From Pseudomonadota bacterium (GTDB lineage: Bacteria > Pseudomonadota > Gammaproteobacteria > Burkholderiales > Burkholderiaceae_C): a DNA stretch of 64,000 nucleotides. The stretch is taken from positions 186,001-250,000 of the forward strand of contig JAIUPH010000008.1 of assembly GCA_020161065.1 (NCBI GenBank), read 5' to 3'. This document shows positions 8,529 to 17,508 of the stretch, piece after piece (positions within the stretch are counted from its first letter, which is position 1; every line of letters begins with the position of its first letter). The notes below the pieces were generated by a model. That model searched no databases, was not told where the DNA came from, and saw nothing but the letters and a program-made list of their open reading frames with translations. The position numbers were made by a program, and so were the translations under genes.

Positions 8529-8738
8529 ATGACCACGCTGCTGACCCAGCCCCGCATCGCCGACCCCGACGGCTTCTACGAAGCCTTGATCGCCAGCCAG
8601 CGCGAGCTGTCCGACGACGAGGCCGCGCTGATGAACGCCAAGCTGGTGCTGACGCTGGCCAACCACATCGGCGACACGGCGGTGCTGCTGCAGGCGCTGG
8701 CGCTGTGCCGGCCGGCGGAGGCGGCAGCCCAACGCTGA
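8529..8738 (+). CDS. DUF2783 small protein, copy 1 (putative hydroxylase coupling partner)
   Basis: A 69-residue protein with the pattern ADPDGFYEALIASQRELSDD, then NAKLVLTLANHIGD. It aligns along its whole length with the 67-residue protein at 20110-20313 ([30 protein letters not shown]). Both lie directly after an MhpA-like hydroxylase. In Pseudomonas putida a 3-hydroxyphenylacetate hydroxylase is described, as I recall, as a large flavoprotein (MhaA) needing a small coupling protein (MhaB). DUF2783 proteins are plausible equivalents by size and position, which is inference. There is no signal peptide or membrane segment. Confidence 0.82.
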   Translation: MTTLLTQPRIADPDGFYEALIASQRELSDDEAALMNAKLVLTLANHIGDTAVLLQALALCRPAEAAAQR

Positions 8739-8819
8739 TTCGCCGGCGAAAACCCAAGCGAGAATGGCCCCCGCGAGGCCGCCGCCCGGGCGGCCGTGGG
8801 TCCACGGGGAGCGAGGCGG

Positions 8820-10424
8820 ATGGCACACGATGGCGGCAAGCGCCGGACCAGGCTGCGGCGGTGGCCAAGCACGGTGCTGCTCGCGGCGCTGTGCGTGGCC
8901 CCCGCTGCCGATGCCGCCGATCCGCCGCTGCCCCCGGTACCGGCCGAGGCCACGCTGCAAGCCCAGCGCATCCGCTTCGAAGGCCTGGCGTCGCTGCCCG
9001 CGGCCGAGCTGGAGACGCTGGCCGCGCCCTTCCTCGGCCGCCCGCTGCGCCCGCTGGAACTGGAAGAGCTGCGCCAGCGCGTTACCCGCGCGCTGATCGA
9101 GCGCGGCTTCGTCAACTCCGGCGCGCTGCTGGCCGAGCCCGCGGTCGACGCCGAGGGCACGCTGACGCTGCGCATCGTCGAAGGCCGGATCACGCGGCTG
9201 CGCGCGCAGGGACTTCAGCGGCTGGACGAGGCCTACCTCGCGCAGCGCCTGCTGCGCGAGGGCGAGCCCTTCAACGTCAACACGCTGCAGCAGCGCTTCC
9301 AGCTGCTGCTGGCCGACCCGCTGTTCGAGCGCCTGAACGCGCGGCTGCTGCCCGACGAAGGCCTGGGCCGCGCGGTGCTGGACATCGACGTCACGCGCGC
9401 GCGGCCGTGGAGCTTCAGCCTGTTCGCCAACAACCAGCTCGCGCCGGCCGTCGGCTCGGTGGCGGCCGGCGTCGACGGCAGCATCCGCAACATCACCGGC
9501 TGGGGCGACGCGCTCAGCGCCACCGCCTACGCCACCCGCGGCATCAACTGGAGCCACGACGCCAGCTGGGCGCTGCCGCTGTTCGCGCGCCGCACCGTGG
9601 CCACGCTGCGGCTGGCGCGCACGCATGCCTCGGTGGTGGAAGAGCCGCTGAACGTGCTGGGCATCGACAGCCTGGTCGGCGTGCGCGAGCTCGGCATCAG
9701 CCAGCCGCTGATCGACGACGCGCGCCAGCGGCTGACCATCGCCTTGACGCACTCGCTGCGCCACAACGCCACCACGCTGGACGGCGAGCCCTTCTCGGTG
9801 CTGGCCGAGGAAGCGAGCGGCAGCACGCGCACCGAGTCGTGGCGGCTGCAGCCCGAATGGACGCTGCGCGTCGACCGCCACGTGCTGGCGCTGCGCGCCA
9901 CGCTGGTGAAAGGCCGCAACAACCTGCCGGCCGACCCGGTGCTGCCCGACACGCCGCCGCGCCGCTACACGCTGTGGCAGTTGCAGGGGCAGGCGGCGAT
10001 TGCAATGAACGACGACGGCGGCCACTGGTTGCTGCGCGCGCAGGCGCAGCACAGCCCCGACCGCCTGGTGCCGCTGGAGCAGATGGCCGTCGGCGGCCGC
10101 CAGACCGTGCGCGGCTACCGCGAGAACACGCTGGTGCGCGACAACGCCTGGAGCGCCAGCGTCGAATGGCACCAGCCCCTGTGGCGCAGCGACGAGCGCC
10201 GCGCCGCGCTGAAGCTGGTGCCCTTCGTCGACGCCGGCCAGGCCTGGAACCACGACGAGGCGCGCCGCAGGCTGGCCTCGGCCGGCCTCGGCCTGGTGCT
10301 GAGCTGGGCCGAACTGGAGGCCGAAATGTTCTACGGCCGCCGCCTGGAGCGCCGCCCCACCGACACCCGCGGAGACCTGCAGGACCATGGCATCCACCTC
10401 GCGCTGCGCGTCCGTCCGTTCTAG
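8820..10424 (+). CDS. Two-partner secretion outer-membrane transporter (TpsB, ShlB/FhaC family)
   Basis: A 534-residue protein with a signal peptide (RRWPSTVLLAALCVAPAADA). The periplasmic part contains POTRA-like segments (RIRFEGLASLPAAELETLA, then a second around residues 110-190), followed by a 16-strand-type beta-barrel ending in Phe (LALRVRPF), typical of Omp85/TpsB proteins. GGRQTVRGYRENTL is the conserved loop L6 region containing the RGY motif. TpsB proteins carry a TpsA exoprotein across the outer membrane. ATG 8820 is preferred over GTG 8796 because GGGGAGCGAGG precedes it. It is the first gene of a TpsB-CHAT-TpsA operon and overlaps the next gene by 38 bp. Confidence 0.9.
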   Translation: MAHDGGKRRTRLRRWPSTVLLAALCVAPAADAADPPLPPVPAEATLQAQRIRFEGLASLPAAELETLAAPFLGRPLRPLELEELRQRVTRALIERGFVNSGALLAEPAVDAEGTLTLRIVEGRITRLRAQGLQRLDEAYLAQRLLREGEPFNVNTLQQRFQLLLADPLFERLNARLLPDEGLGRAVLDIDVTRARPWSFSLFANNQLAPAVGSVAAGVDGSIRNITGWGDALSATAYATRGINWSHDASWALPLFARRTVATLRLARTHASVVEEPLNVLGIDSLVGVRELGISQPLIDDARQRLTIALTHSLRHNATTLDGEPFSVLAEEASGSTRTESWRLQPEWTLRVDRHVLALRATLVKGRNNLPADPVLPDTPPRRYTLWQLQGQAAIAMNDDGGHWLLRAQAQHSPDRLVPLEQMAVGGRQTVRGYRENTLVRDNAWSASVEWHQPLWRSDERRAALKLVPFVDAGQAWNHDEARRRLASAGLGLVLSWAELEAEMFYGRRLERRPTDTRGDLQDHGIHLALRVRPF

Positions 10425-12642
10425 GCTGGCGGCCGGCTTGCTGGGCATCGGCCTGGCGCTGTTGCCGGCCATCGCCCGCGCCGCCGACGCCGCCTGCCCC
10501 GCGGCGCCCGGCTCGCTGCACCTGGCCTTGAAAGACCAGCAGGCGGCGCTCGCCGCTGCGTCCGGCGATGCCGCCCGCGCCGCGGCCGCCGGCCGCCTGG
10601 GCGGGACCTATCTGCGCCTGAACCGCCTCGACGAGGCCGAGCCGCTGCTGCAGCAGGCGGCCGGCGCTGCCGCCGATCGGCCCACACGAGCCGCCGCGCT
10701 GATGGACCTCGGCCGCCTGCAATGGGCGCGCCACCAGCCGCAGCAGGCCGACCAGGCCTGGGCAGCGGCCGCCGCGCTGCAGCCCGACGACGCCGCGCTG
10801 GCGCTGGCCGCCGAACTCAACCGCATCCGCCTGGTCAACGAAGGCCAACGTTTGACGCGACTGCAGGCGGCGGCCCCGCGCGCCGCCGCGCTGGGCAGTG
10901 CCGCCGAACGCGCGCGCCACCTGCTCAACCTGGCGGCGCAGGCGCGCGCGCTGCCCGGCGGCACGGCGCTGGCCTTTGAGGCCTACGAACAAGGCCGCCG
11001 CCAGGCGCTGGCCGCCGCCGACCGGCATGACCAGGCCCGCCTGGCCGCCGAGGCCGACGACGGCTTGTCGTCGCTGTACGAAGCGCAGCAGCGCCCCGAA
11101 GAGGCGCTGCGTCTCACCGAACGCGGCATCGCGCAAGCCGCGCGCGTGCAGGCGCACGACCTGCTGCTGAACCTGGAAGCGCGCGCCGGCCGCCTGGCCC
11201 GCGCGCTGGGCCGCGACGATCTGGCGCTGGCCGCCTACCGCCGCGCGGTGGAGCACATCGAGGCGGTGCGCAGCGACATCCCGGTGCAATACCTCGACGG
11301 CCGCTCGTCGTTCCGCCAGACGCTGGCGCCCACCTACCTGGGCCTGACCGACCTGCTGCTGCAGCGCGCCGCCGGCACCCGCGGCGGCACCGAGCAGCAG
11401 GCGCTGCTGCGCCAGGCGCGCGACACGGTGGAGCTGATCAAGCAGACCGAGCTGGAGGATTACTTGCGCGACCGCTGCGGCGTTGCCGGCGCCGGCGGCA
11501 CGCGCGGCGGCAGCGGCGCGGCGGCCTACGTGCCGCCGCCGGGCACCGCGATCTACTACCCCATCATCCTGAGCGACCGGCTGGAGCTGCTGCTCGAAAC
11601 CGACCAGGGCATCGAACGCCGCAGCGTCGCCGTCGAAGCCGAGACGCTGCGCCAGCAGGTGCTGGACTACGTGGCCGCGCTGCGCGACGGCAACCCGCTG
11701 CGCGCCCGCTCCGAGGCCTTGTACCGCTGGCTGCTGGCGCCCATCGACGAGCTGCTGGCCCGGCACCGCGTGGAAACGCTGGTCAGCGTGCCCGACGGCG
11801 TGCTGCGCCTGCTGCCGCTGGCCAGCCTGCACGACGGCCGCGGCTACCTGCTGCAGCGCCTGGCCGTGGCCACCGTGCCGGCCTTGAGCCTGACGGCCAC
11901 GCCGCGCCCCGGCCGCGGCCCGCTGCAGGCGCTGCTGGCCGGCATGAGCGAGCCCGGCCCGGTGGTCGACAAGCTGCCGGAAACCGTGGTCGACGGCCTG
12001 CTGGAGCCCGGCGCCCCCGCGCGCCAGGTGCGCGGCGCGGCGCGCAGCAGCGCCTTGCGTCAGGCGTTGGCGCTGCCGGGCGTCAAGCAGGAGATCGAGA
12101 GCATCGCCAAGGTCATGCCCGCCGAGGTGCTGCTCGACCAGGGCTTCACGCTGGCGGCGCTGAAGGAGCGGCTGCGCACGCACCGGCACCCGCTGGTGCA
12201 CATCGCCTCGCACGGCGTGTTCGGCGACAGCGCCGACAGCACCTTCATCATGACCTACGACGAGCTGCTGACGCTCGACGGCCTGCAAGCCCTGCTGCGC
12301 GACGAGCGCCCGGGCCAGCCGCCGATCGAACTGCTGACGCTGTCGGCCTGCCAGACCGCCGAAGGCGACGACCGCGCGCCGCTGGGCATGAGCGGCACCG
12401 CGCTGAAGGCGCGCGCGCGCAGCGCCTTGGGCACGCTGTGGCCGGTGTCGGACGACGCGGCCAACCGCGTGATGGCCAGCTTCTATCGCCGCTTGGCGGC
12501 AGGCAGCGCGCAAGGCGGCACGAAAGACCCCGTGTCGCGCGTGCAGGCGCTGCGCGAGGCGCAGCTCGAACTGCTGCGCACGCCCAACCGCCAGCACCCG
12601 TTCTACTGGGCGCCCTTCATCCTGATCGGAGACTGGTCATGA
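10387..12642 (+). CDS. Periplasmic TPR-CHAT domain protein (caspase-like)
   Basis: A 751-residue protein with a signal peptide (residues 1-33, LLPAIARAADA). From about residue 45 to 330 it is a chain of Ala/Leu-rich helical pairs of TPR type. The C-terminal third is a CHAT domain (clan CD peptidase fold). The expected dyad is present: His609 in HIASHG and Cys655 in LLTLSACQTAEG, followed by GTLWPVSDDAANRVM. CHAT proteases are often regulated by their TPR part. The gene sits between tpsB and tpsA, overlapping both (38 bp and 4 bp), so it should act in the same secretion pathway. It may mature or quality-control the TpsA protein. That role is inferred from context. Confidence 0.88.
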   Translation: MASTSRCASVRSRLAAGLLGIGLALLPAIARAADAACPAAPGSLHLALKDQQAALAAASGDAARAAAAGRLGGTYLRLNRLDEAEPLLQQAAGAAADRPTRAAALMDLGRLQWARHQPQQADQAWAAAAALQPDDAALALAAELNRIRLVNEGQRLTRLQAAAPRAAALGSAAERARHLLNLAAQARALPGGTALAFEAYEQGRRQALAAADRHDQARLAAEADDGLSSLYEAQQRPEEALRLTERGIAQAARVQAHDLLLNLEARAGRLARALGRDDLALAAYRRAVEHIEAVRSDIPVQYLDGRSSFRQTLAPTYLGLTDLLLQRAAGTRGGTEQQALLRQARDTVELIKQTELEDYLRDRCGVAGAGGTRGGSGAAAYVPPPGTAIYYPIILSDRLELLLETDQGIERRSVAVEAETLRQQVLDYVAALRDGNPLRARSEALYRWLLAPIDELLARHRVETLVSVPDGVLRLLPLASLHDGRGYLLQRLAVATVPALSLTATPRPGRGPLQALLAGMSEPGPVVDKLPETVVDGLLEPGAPARQVRGAARSSALRQALALPGVKQEIESIAKVMPAEVLLDQGFTLAALKERLRTHRHPLVHIASHGVFGDSADSTFIMTYDELLTLDGLQALLRDERPGQPPIELLTLSACQTAEGDDRAPLGMSGTALKARARSALGTLWPVSDDAANRVMASFYRRLAAGSAQGGTKDPVSRVQALREAQLELLRTPNRQHPFYWAPFILIGDWS

Positions 12643-15600
12643 AGCACACCGCCATCGCGCTGGCGCTGGCCGCCGCCTGGGGCACGCTGCACGCCGCCGC
12701 GGTGACCGACGGCACGATGGGCGCGGTGCAGTCGCTGTCGGGCAACTTCACGGTGCCGCAAAGCCTGGGCACGCTGCGCGGCGGCAACCTGTTCCACAGC
12801 TTCGGCAGCTTCTCCATCCTGGCCGGCGAATCGGCCACCTTCCTCAGCGGTGCGGCGGTGAACAACGTCATCGCGCGCGTCACCGGCTCGCAAGCCAGCC
12901 TGCTGCAAGGCCTGCTGGCGCTGAAGGCCGAGGGCGGCGCCAGGCCCGACTTCTTCCTGCTCAACCCGCGCGGCATCGTCGTCACCGCCGGCGCCAGCTT
13001 CGACCTGCCGGCCGGGCTGCACCTGTCCACCGCCTCGCAACTGCGCTTTGCCGACGGCAGCACGTGGTCCACCGGCGGCAGCAGCCCCAGTTCTTTGAGC
13101 GTGGCGGCGCCGGAAAGCTTCGGCTTCCTGGGCGGCGAAGCGGCGCTGCGCTGGCGCGATGCCGGCCTGCACTTGGCCGCCGGCAGCACGCTGGAACTGG
13201 CCGGCGGCAGCGGCGTGACGGTCGACAACGCCTTGCTGCTGGCGCCCGGCGGGTGGGTGCGCGTGCAGTCGCCGGGCACGGTGGCGCTGACCAACGGCGG
13301 CCTGCTGGCGGCCAACGCGCCGACGGCCGACGCGGCCGGCCGCATCGACATCGCGGCGCAAGATCTGTCGATCAGCGGCGGCGCCAACGGCCTGCGCACC
13401 GGCCTGGTCAGCCAGACCGGCGCCGCGGCGCAAGGCGGCGGCATAACGATCAAACTCAGCGGTTCGCTGGCGATCGACGGCGGCGGCGAAATCACCAACC
13501 AGGGCGCTTCGGCCGTCGCCAACGGCGCCACGCGCATCGAGGCCGGCAGCGTCACGATCAGCGCCGACGCCGATCGTTTCAGCTCGGTCTTCGCGCAAGG
13601 CCTGGGCAGCGCGCCGGGGCCGGCCATCGGCCTCAGCGTGGCCGGGCTGCTGGACCTGCGCGGCGGCGACATCAGCAGCGCCGCCGGCGGCAGCGGCGCG
13701 GCCGGCGCGATCGACATCGGCGCCCGCGCCGTGCGGCTGGACGGCCTGGGGCTGACCGGCTACGGCGGCATCAACGCCTATGGCAACAGCGGCGCGCCGG
13801 GCGCCGTCAGCGTCGCCGCGGCGACCACGCTCGAGCTGCTGAACGGCGCGCGCATCGCCTCCAGCAACCGCAGCGGCGGCGAGGCCGGCGCCATCAGCGT
13901 GCTGGCGCAGCAGGCGCTGTTCGACGGCCAGGCGCAGACGGCCGCGATCAGCAGCGCCAACAGCGGCAGCGGCCGCGGCGCCGACGTGCTGCTGGCCGTC
14001 GGCGACCGGCTGACGCTGGCGCCCGGCGGCCAGGTGTCGGCGTACACGCTGGGCAGCGGCGCCGCCGGCGACGTGCGCGTGGCGGCCGCCCGCATCGAGG
14101 CGCAAGGCAACCATGAAGCGGGTTATGTCACCGGCATCTTCGACAGCTCGCTGGCCGCCCAGGCCGGGCCCGGCGGCACCGTCAGCGTGCTGGCCGGGCG
14201 CATCGCGCTGGGTGGCGACGCCGCCATCTCCACCAGCACGCTGGACAGCGCCGCCGGCGCCGGCACGGTGCGGGTGCAGGCCGACGAATTGCTGGTCGAC
14301 GGCCAGGGCCGCGCCGGCGGCATCCAGTCGTTTGCCTACGGCGGCCAGGGGCCGGCCGGCACGGTGCTGGTCGACATTACCGGCAAACTGAGCCTGCTGG
14401 ACGGCGGCTCCATCATCGCCGGCACGCTGGGCAGCGGCGACCCCGGCGCCATCGCGGTGCGCGCCGGCAGCGTGCTGATCGACGGCAGCCGCGCCACGCA
14501 GGTCTACACCGGCATCGGCGGCGACGCTTTAGGCTTCGGCGCCGGCGCCTCAGTGGCGGTGCAGGCCGGGCGCATCGACATCCTGCAAGGCGGCTCGATC
14601 TCGTCGGCCACCAACAGCAGCCGCGACGCCGGCAACGTGCTGATCCAGGCCGGCACGCTGCGCGTGGACGGCGGCGGCAACACTGCCACCTCCACCGGCA
14701 TCTCCACCACCAGCGGCAGCCGCGGCGCGGCCGGCAACCTGGTGATCGAGGCCGACCACGTCGAGGTGCTGGCCGAAGGCCTGGTGTCCAGCAGCGCCAT
14801 CGGCGCCGGCCGCGGCGGCGCCTTGCGCATCAGCGCCGACACCATCACCCTGGCCGGCGGCGGCACCGTGGCCTCGGTGGCCGCCGGCAGCGGCGACGCC
14901 GGGCCGGTCGAGCTGCAGGCGCGCGGCGCGGTCAGCCTGGCCGACGGCGGCATCGTCGCCGCCAGCAGCGGCGGCAGCGGCGCGGCCGGCCGCGTGAGCA
15001 TCAGCGCCGGCACGCTGACGCTGGGCGGCAGCAGCGCCGACGGCCAGCGCAGCCGCATCGTCAGCCGCGCGCTGCCGGGCTCGGCGGGCGACGCCGGCAG
15101 CATCGCGATCACGGTCGACGGCGCTTTCACGATGGCGCCCGATTCGCTCATCAGCATCGCCAACGATGCGCAGGTGGCACCGGGCGCCGGCTTCGCGCCG
15201 TCGTTCGTGCGCGTGCAGGCCGGCAGCATCGCGCTCTCGGGCGCCGAGATCTCGGCAGCCTCCAGCCGCAACGCCGACGCCGGCGCCATCGCGCTGCGCT
15301 CGGGCGGGGCGCTGTCGCTGTCGAACAGCCTGCTGCAGACCACGGCGCACGACGGCCAGGGCGGCCCGATCGCGCTGGACGCGGCCGGCATCGTGCGGCT
15401 GCATAACGCCATGGTCACGACCTCGGTCGACGGCACGGCCGGCGGCGACGGCGGCAACATCCGCATCGCCGGCCAGGCGCTGGTGCTGCAGTCGGGCTTC
15501 GTGCAGGCCAACACGGTGGCCAGCCAGGCCAGCGGCGGCACCGTGACCATCGCCGTGCCGCTGCTGGTGCCCGACGGCAGCAAGGTCTTCATCGGCGGCA

Positions 15601-15866
15601 ACCGCATCGCGCAGTTCCGCGCCGACACGCCGGGCTACAACGTGATCCAGGCGGCCGCGCCCAACGGCCTGGCCGGCACGCTGGACGTCACCACGCCCGA
15701 CCTCAACCTCTCGGGCCAGCTCGCCGCGTTGAGCACCGCGCGCATCGACTTCGGCCTGCTGGGCCGCGACCAGTGCCAGGTCGGCTTCGACAGCAGCTTC
15801 ACGCCGCTGGGCCGCGGCGCGTTGCCGGAAGCGGCGGCCGAGCCGCTGCGCGCACCGCGTCGCTAA
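12639..15866 (+). CDS. Filamentous haemagglutinin-type exoprotein (TpsA)
   Basis: A 1075-residue protein with a signal peptide (residues 1-20). The N-terminal TPS domain spans about residues 22-250 with NNVIARVTG at 75-83 and the LLNPRG motif near 108-112, the secretion signature of the FHA/HMW family. The rest is Gly/Ala/Ser-rich and repetitive (units such as ...GGSGAAGRVSISAG...), as expected of a right-handed beta-helix. The last 40 residues hold the only Cys (GRDQCQVGF) and a Pro/Arg-rich tail. The start ATG overlaps the CHAT stop (ATGA). It is probably a surface or released adhesin exported by the TpsB upstream. There is no RGD or obvious toxin domain. Confidence 0.88.
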   Translation: MKHTAIALALAAAWGTLHAAAVTDGTMGAVQSLSGNFTVPQSLGTLRGGNLFHSFGSFSILAGESATFLSGAAVNNVIARVTGSQASLLQGLLALKAEGGARPDFFLLNPRGIVVTAGASFDLPAGLHLSTASQLRFADGSTWSTGGSSPSSLSVAAPESFGFLGGEAALRWRDAGLHLAAGSTLELAGGSGVTVDNALLLAPGGWVRVQSPGTVALTNGGLLAANAPTADAAGRIDIAAQDLSISGGANGLRTGLVSQTGAAAQGGGITIKLSGSLAIDGGGEITNQGASAVANGATRIEAGSVTISADADRFSSVFAQGLGSAPGPAIGLSVAGLLDLRGGDISSAAGGSGAAGAIDIGARAVRLDGLGLTGYGGINAYGNSGAPGAVSVAAATTLELLNGARIASSNRSGGEAGAISVLAQQALFDGQAQTAAISSANSGSGRGADVLLAVGDRLTLAPGGQVSAYTLGSGAAGDVRVAAARIEAQGNHEAGYVTGIFDSSLAAQAGPGGTVSVLAGRIALGGDAAISTSTLDSAAGAGTVRVQADELLVDGQGRAGGIQSFAYGGQGPAGTVLVDITGKLSLLDGGSIIAGTLGSGDPGAIAVRAGSVLIDGSRATQVYTGIGGDALGFGAGASVAVQAGRIDILQGGSISSATNSSRDAGNVLIQAGTLRVDGGGNTATSTGISTTSGSRGAAGNLVIEADHVEVLAEGLVSSSAIGAGRGGALRISADTITLAGGGTVASVAAGSGDAGPVELQARGAVSLADGGIVAASSGGSGAAGRVSISAGTLTLGGSSADGQRSRIVSRALPGSAGDAGSIAITVDGAFTMAPDSLISIANDAQVAPGAGFAPSFVRVQAGSIALSGAEISAASSRNADAGAIALRSGGALSLSNSLLQTTAHDGQGGPIALDAAGIVRLHNAMVTTSVDGTAGGDGGNIRIAGQALVLQSGFVQANTVASQASGGTVTIAVPLLVPDGSKVFIGGNRIAQFRADTPGYNVIQAAAPNGLAGTLDVTTPDLNLSGQLAALSTARIDFGLLGRDQCQVGFDSSFTPLGRGALPEAAAEPLRAPRR

Positions 15867-15907
15867 CGACTGACATCACCATCATCATCACGAACGGAGA
15901 CCGGACC

Positions 15908-16894
15908 ATGCATCCCATTCATCCCGTGCGCCGCCGCCTGCTGCAGCTCGGCGCCGGCAGCGCCGCCGCGCTGGCGCTGCCGCTGCGCGCGCAGGCCGCG
16001 TGGCCGAGCAGGGCCATCCGCTTCGTCGTGCCGTTCGCGCCCGGCGGCAGCAGCGAGATCGTCGCGCGCACGACGGCGGCCGAGATGTCGAAGACGCTGG
16101 GCCAGTCGGTCTTCGTCGACAACAAGCCCGGCGGCGCCGGCAACGTGGCGATGCAGGAGGTGGCGCGCGCCGACGACCAGCACACCGTGATCCTGGGCCA
16201 CATCGGCACGCTGGCGGTGAACCCCTACATCTTCGACAAGCTGCCCTACGACCCCAACAAGGACTTTAAGCCGATCTCGCTGCTGGCCAAGGTGCCCAGC
16301 CTGTACCTCGTGCGGCCCGACCTGCCGGCGAAGAACCTCAAGGAGTTCATCGCGCTGGCCAAGAAGAACCCGGGCAAGCTGAACTACGGCTCGGCCGGCA
16401 ACGGCAGCGCCGGCCATCTGGCGATGGAGTACCTGAAGATGGTCAGCGAGACCTTCGTGCTGCACGTGCCCTACCGCGGCACCGGCCCGCAGCTCACCGA
16501 CCTGCTGGCCGGCCGGCTGGACGCGTCGTCGGTCGGCGCCGCGGCGGTGATGCAATTCATCAAGGCCGGCAAGCTGCGCTGCATCGCCACCGGCACCACG
16601 CAGCGCATCCCGCAGCTGCCCGAGGTGCCGACGGTCGCCGAGCAGGGCTACCCCGGCTTCGAGATGACGCAGTGGTACGGCCTGATGGCGCCGGCCTCGC
16701 TGCCGCAAGCCGCCGCCGACAAGCTGGCCGCCGCGGCGGCGGCCGCGGTCAAGCAGCCGTCGGCGCACGAGAAGCTGAGCGCCGACGCCGCCATCGGCAT
16801 CGGCGGCACGCCGGCCGAGTTCGCCAAGTTCATCGCCGCCGAGCAGGCGCGCTGGAAGGTGGTCGTGGCGCGGGCGAAGATCAAGCCGGATTGA
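15908..16894 (+). CDS. Bug-family (TctC-like) substrate-binding protein
   Basis: A 328-residue protein starting at ATG 15908 behind CGGAGA. It has a Tat- or Sec-type signal (HPVRRRLLQLGAGSAAALALPLRAQA) and the family hallmark IRFVVPFAPGGSSEIVAR near the mature N-terminus, with GSAGNGSAGHLA and VPYRGTGPQLTDLLAG further on. Bug proteins bind small carboxylates or related solutes in the periplasm; some serve tripartite tricarboxylate transporters and many are orphans. No TctA/TctB membrane gene is present, so this one is an orphan. It lies 41 bp after tpsA, but a functional link is doubtful. Confidence 0.9.
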   Translation: MHPIHPVRRRLLQLGAGSAAALALPLRAQAAWPSRAIRFVVPFAPGGSSEIVARTTAAEMSKTLGQSVFVDNKPGGAGNVAMQEVARADDQHTVILGHIGTLAVNPYIFDKLPYDPNKDFKPISLLAKVPSLYLVRPDLPAKNLKEFIALAKKNPGKLNYGSAGNGSAGHLAMEYLKMVSETFVLHVPYRGTGPQLTDLLAGRLDASSVGAAAVMQFIKAGKLRCIATGTTQRIPQLPEVPTVAEQGYPGFEMTQWYGLMAPASLPQAAADKLAAAAAAAVKQPSAHEKLSADAAIGIGGTPAEFAKFIAAEQARWKVVVARAKIKPD

Positions 16895-16982
16895 CACGAG
16901 CAACGCCGCACCTGAAACCCTGGGCCCGCCGCGGCCGCTACACTTTCCGAGCGGTGGGACCTCATCTGGCGCGGAACACACG

Positions 16983-17201
16983 ATGGACACGACCTTGATC
17001 GTCGTCGACCCCGACATCCAAAGCGGCACGCCCGTCTTTGCCGGCACGCGGGTGCCGGTGCAGAACCTGTTCGACTACCTCGAAGAAGGCGACTCCTTGG
17101 AGGTGTTCCTCAAGCAGTTTCCTGCGGTGAGCCGCGAGCACGCCGTGGCCGTACTGGAACGGGCCAGGGCATCGTTGCTGGCCGATGCGCATCCTGCTTG
17201 A
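16983..17201 (+). CDS. DUF433 family antitoxin-like protein
   Basis: A 72-residue protein with the DUF433 signature IQSGTPVFAGTRVPVQNLFDYLEEG and a C-terminal helix. DUF433 proteins are small winged-helix-like antitoxins, commonly paired with a PIN-like DUF5615 protein, as here. The downstream gene starts inside it (17-bp overlap). A promoter for the pair probably lies in 16895-16982. Confidence 0.85.
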   Translation: MDTTLIVVDPDIQSGTPVFAGTRVPVQNLFDYLEEGDSLEVFLKQFPAVSREHAVAVLERARASLLADAHPA

Positions 17202-17505
17202 CGAGTCGCTGCCGCATGACCTGGCACCGCTGATCGCCGGGCACGAGGTTTCTACGGTTCGCGAAGAAGGATGGTCAGGCGTCAAGAACGGCAAGCTGCT
17301 GGCGCTGGCGGCCACCAGATTCGATGCCTCCCTCACGGCCGACCGCAACCTCGAGTTTCAGCAGAACTTGGCCAGGCTGCCGATCGCGGTGATCGTGCTC
17401 GTGGCCCGCAAGAACCGCATCCAGGACATCGAACCGCTGCTGCCGGAACTGCAGCAGTTGCTGAACCACCTGCCGCCGACGACGCTGCGCAAGCTGGGCG
17501 CCTGA
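17185..17505 (+). CDS. DUF5615 PIN-like toxin
   Basis: A 106-residue protein starting MRILLDESLPHDLAPLI, the Asp-rich first strand of the Mut7-C/DUF5615 PIN-like fold, with a second acidic cluster SLTADRNLEFQQNL. By family these are probable nucleases. It overlaps the DUF433 gene by 17 bp, the usual antitoxin-first order. Toxicity is inferred from family and arrangement only. It converges with the fahA gene (gap of 3 bp). Confidence 0.85.
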   Translation: MRILLDESLPHDLAPLIAGHEVSTVREEGWSGVKNGKLLALAATRFDASLTADRNLEFQQNLARLPIAVIVLVARKNRIQDIEPLLPELQQLLNHLPPTTLRKLGA

Positions 17506-17508
17506 AGC

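Noticed and set aside
9697-12597. A 966-codon minus-strand open frame under the TpsB and CHAT genes
   Set aside because: A product of high GC and codon bias; the plus-strand proteins have clear domains and motifs.
15874-15891. CATCACCATCATCATCAC, a perfect hexahistidine coding string just after tpsA
   Set aside because: It lies after the tpsA stop, is out of frame with both neighbours and is not translated by any supported gene; a coincidence.
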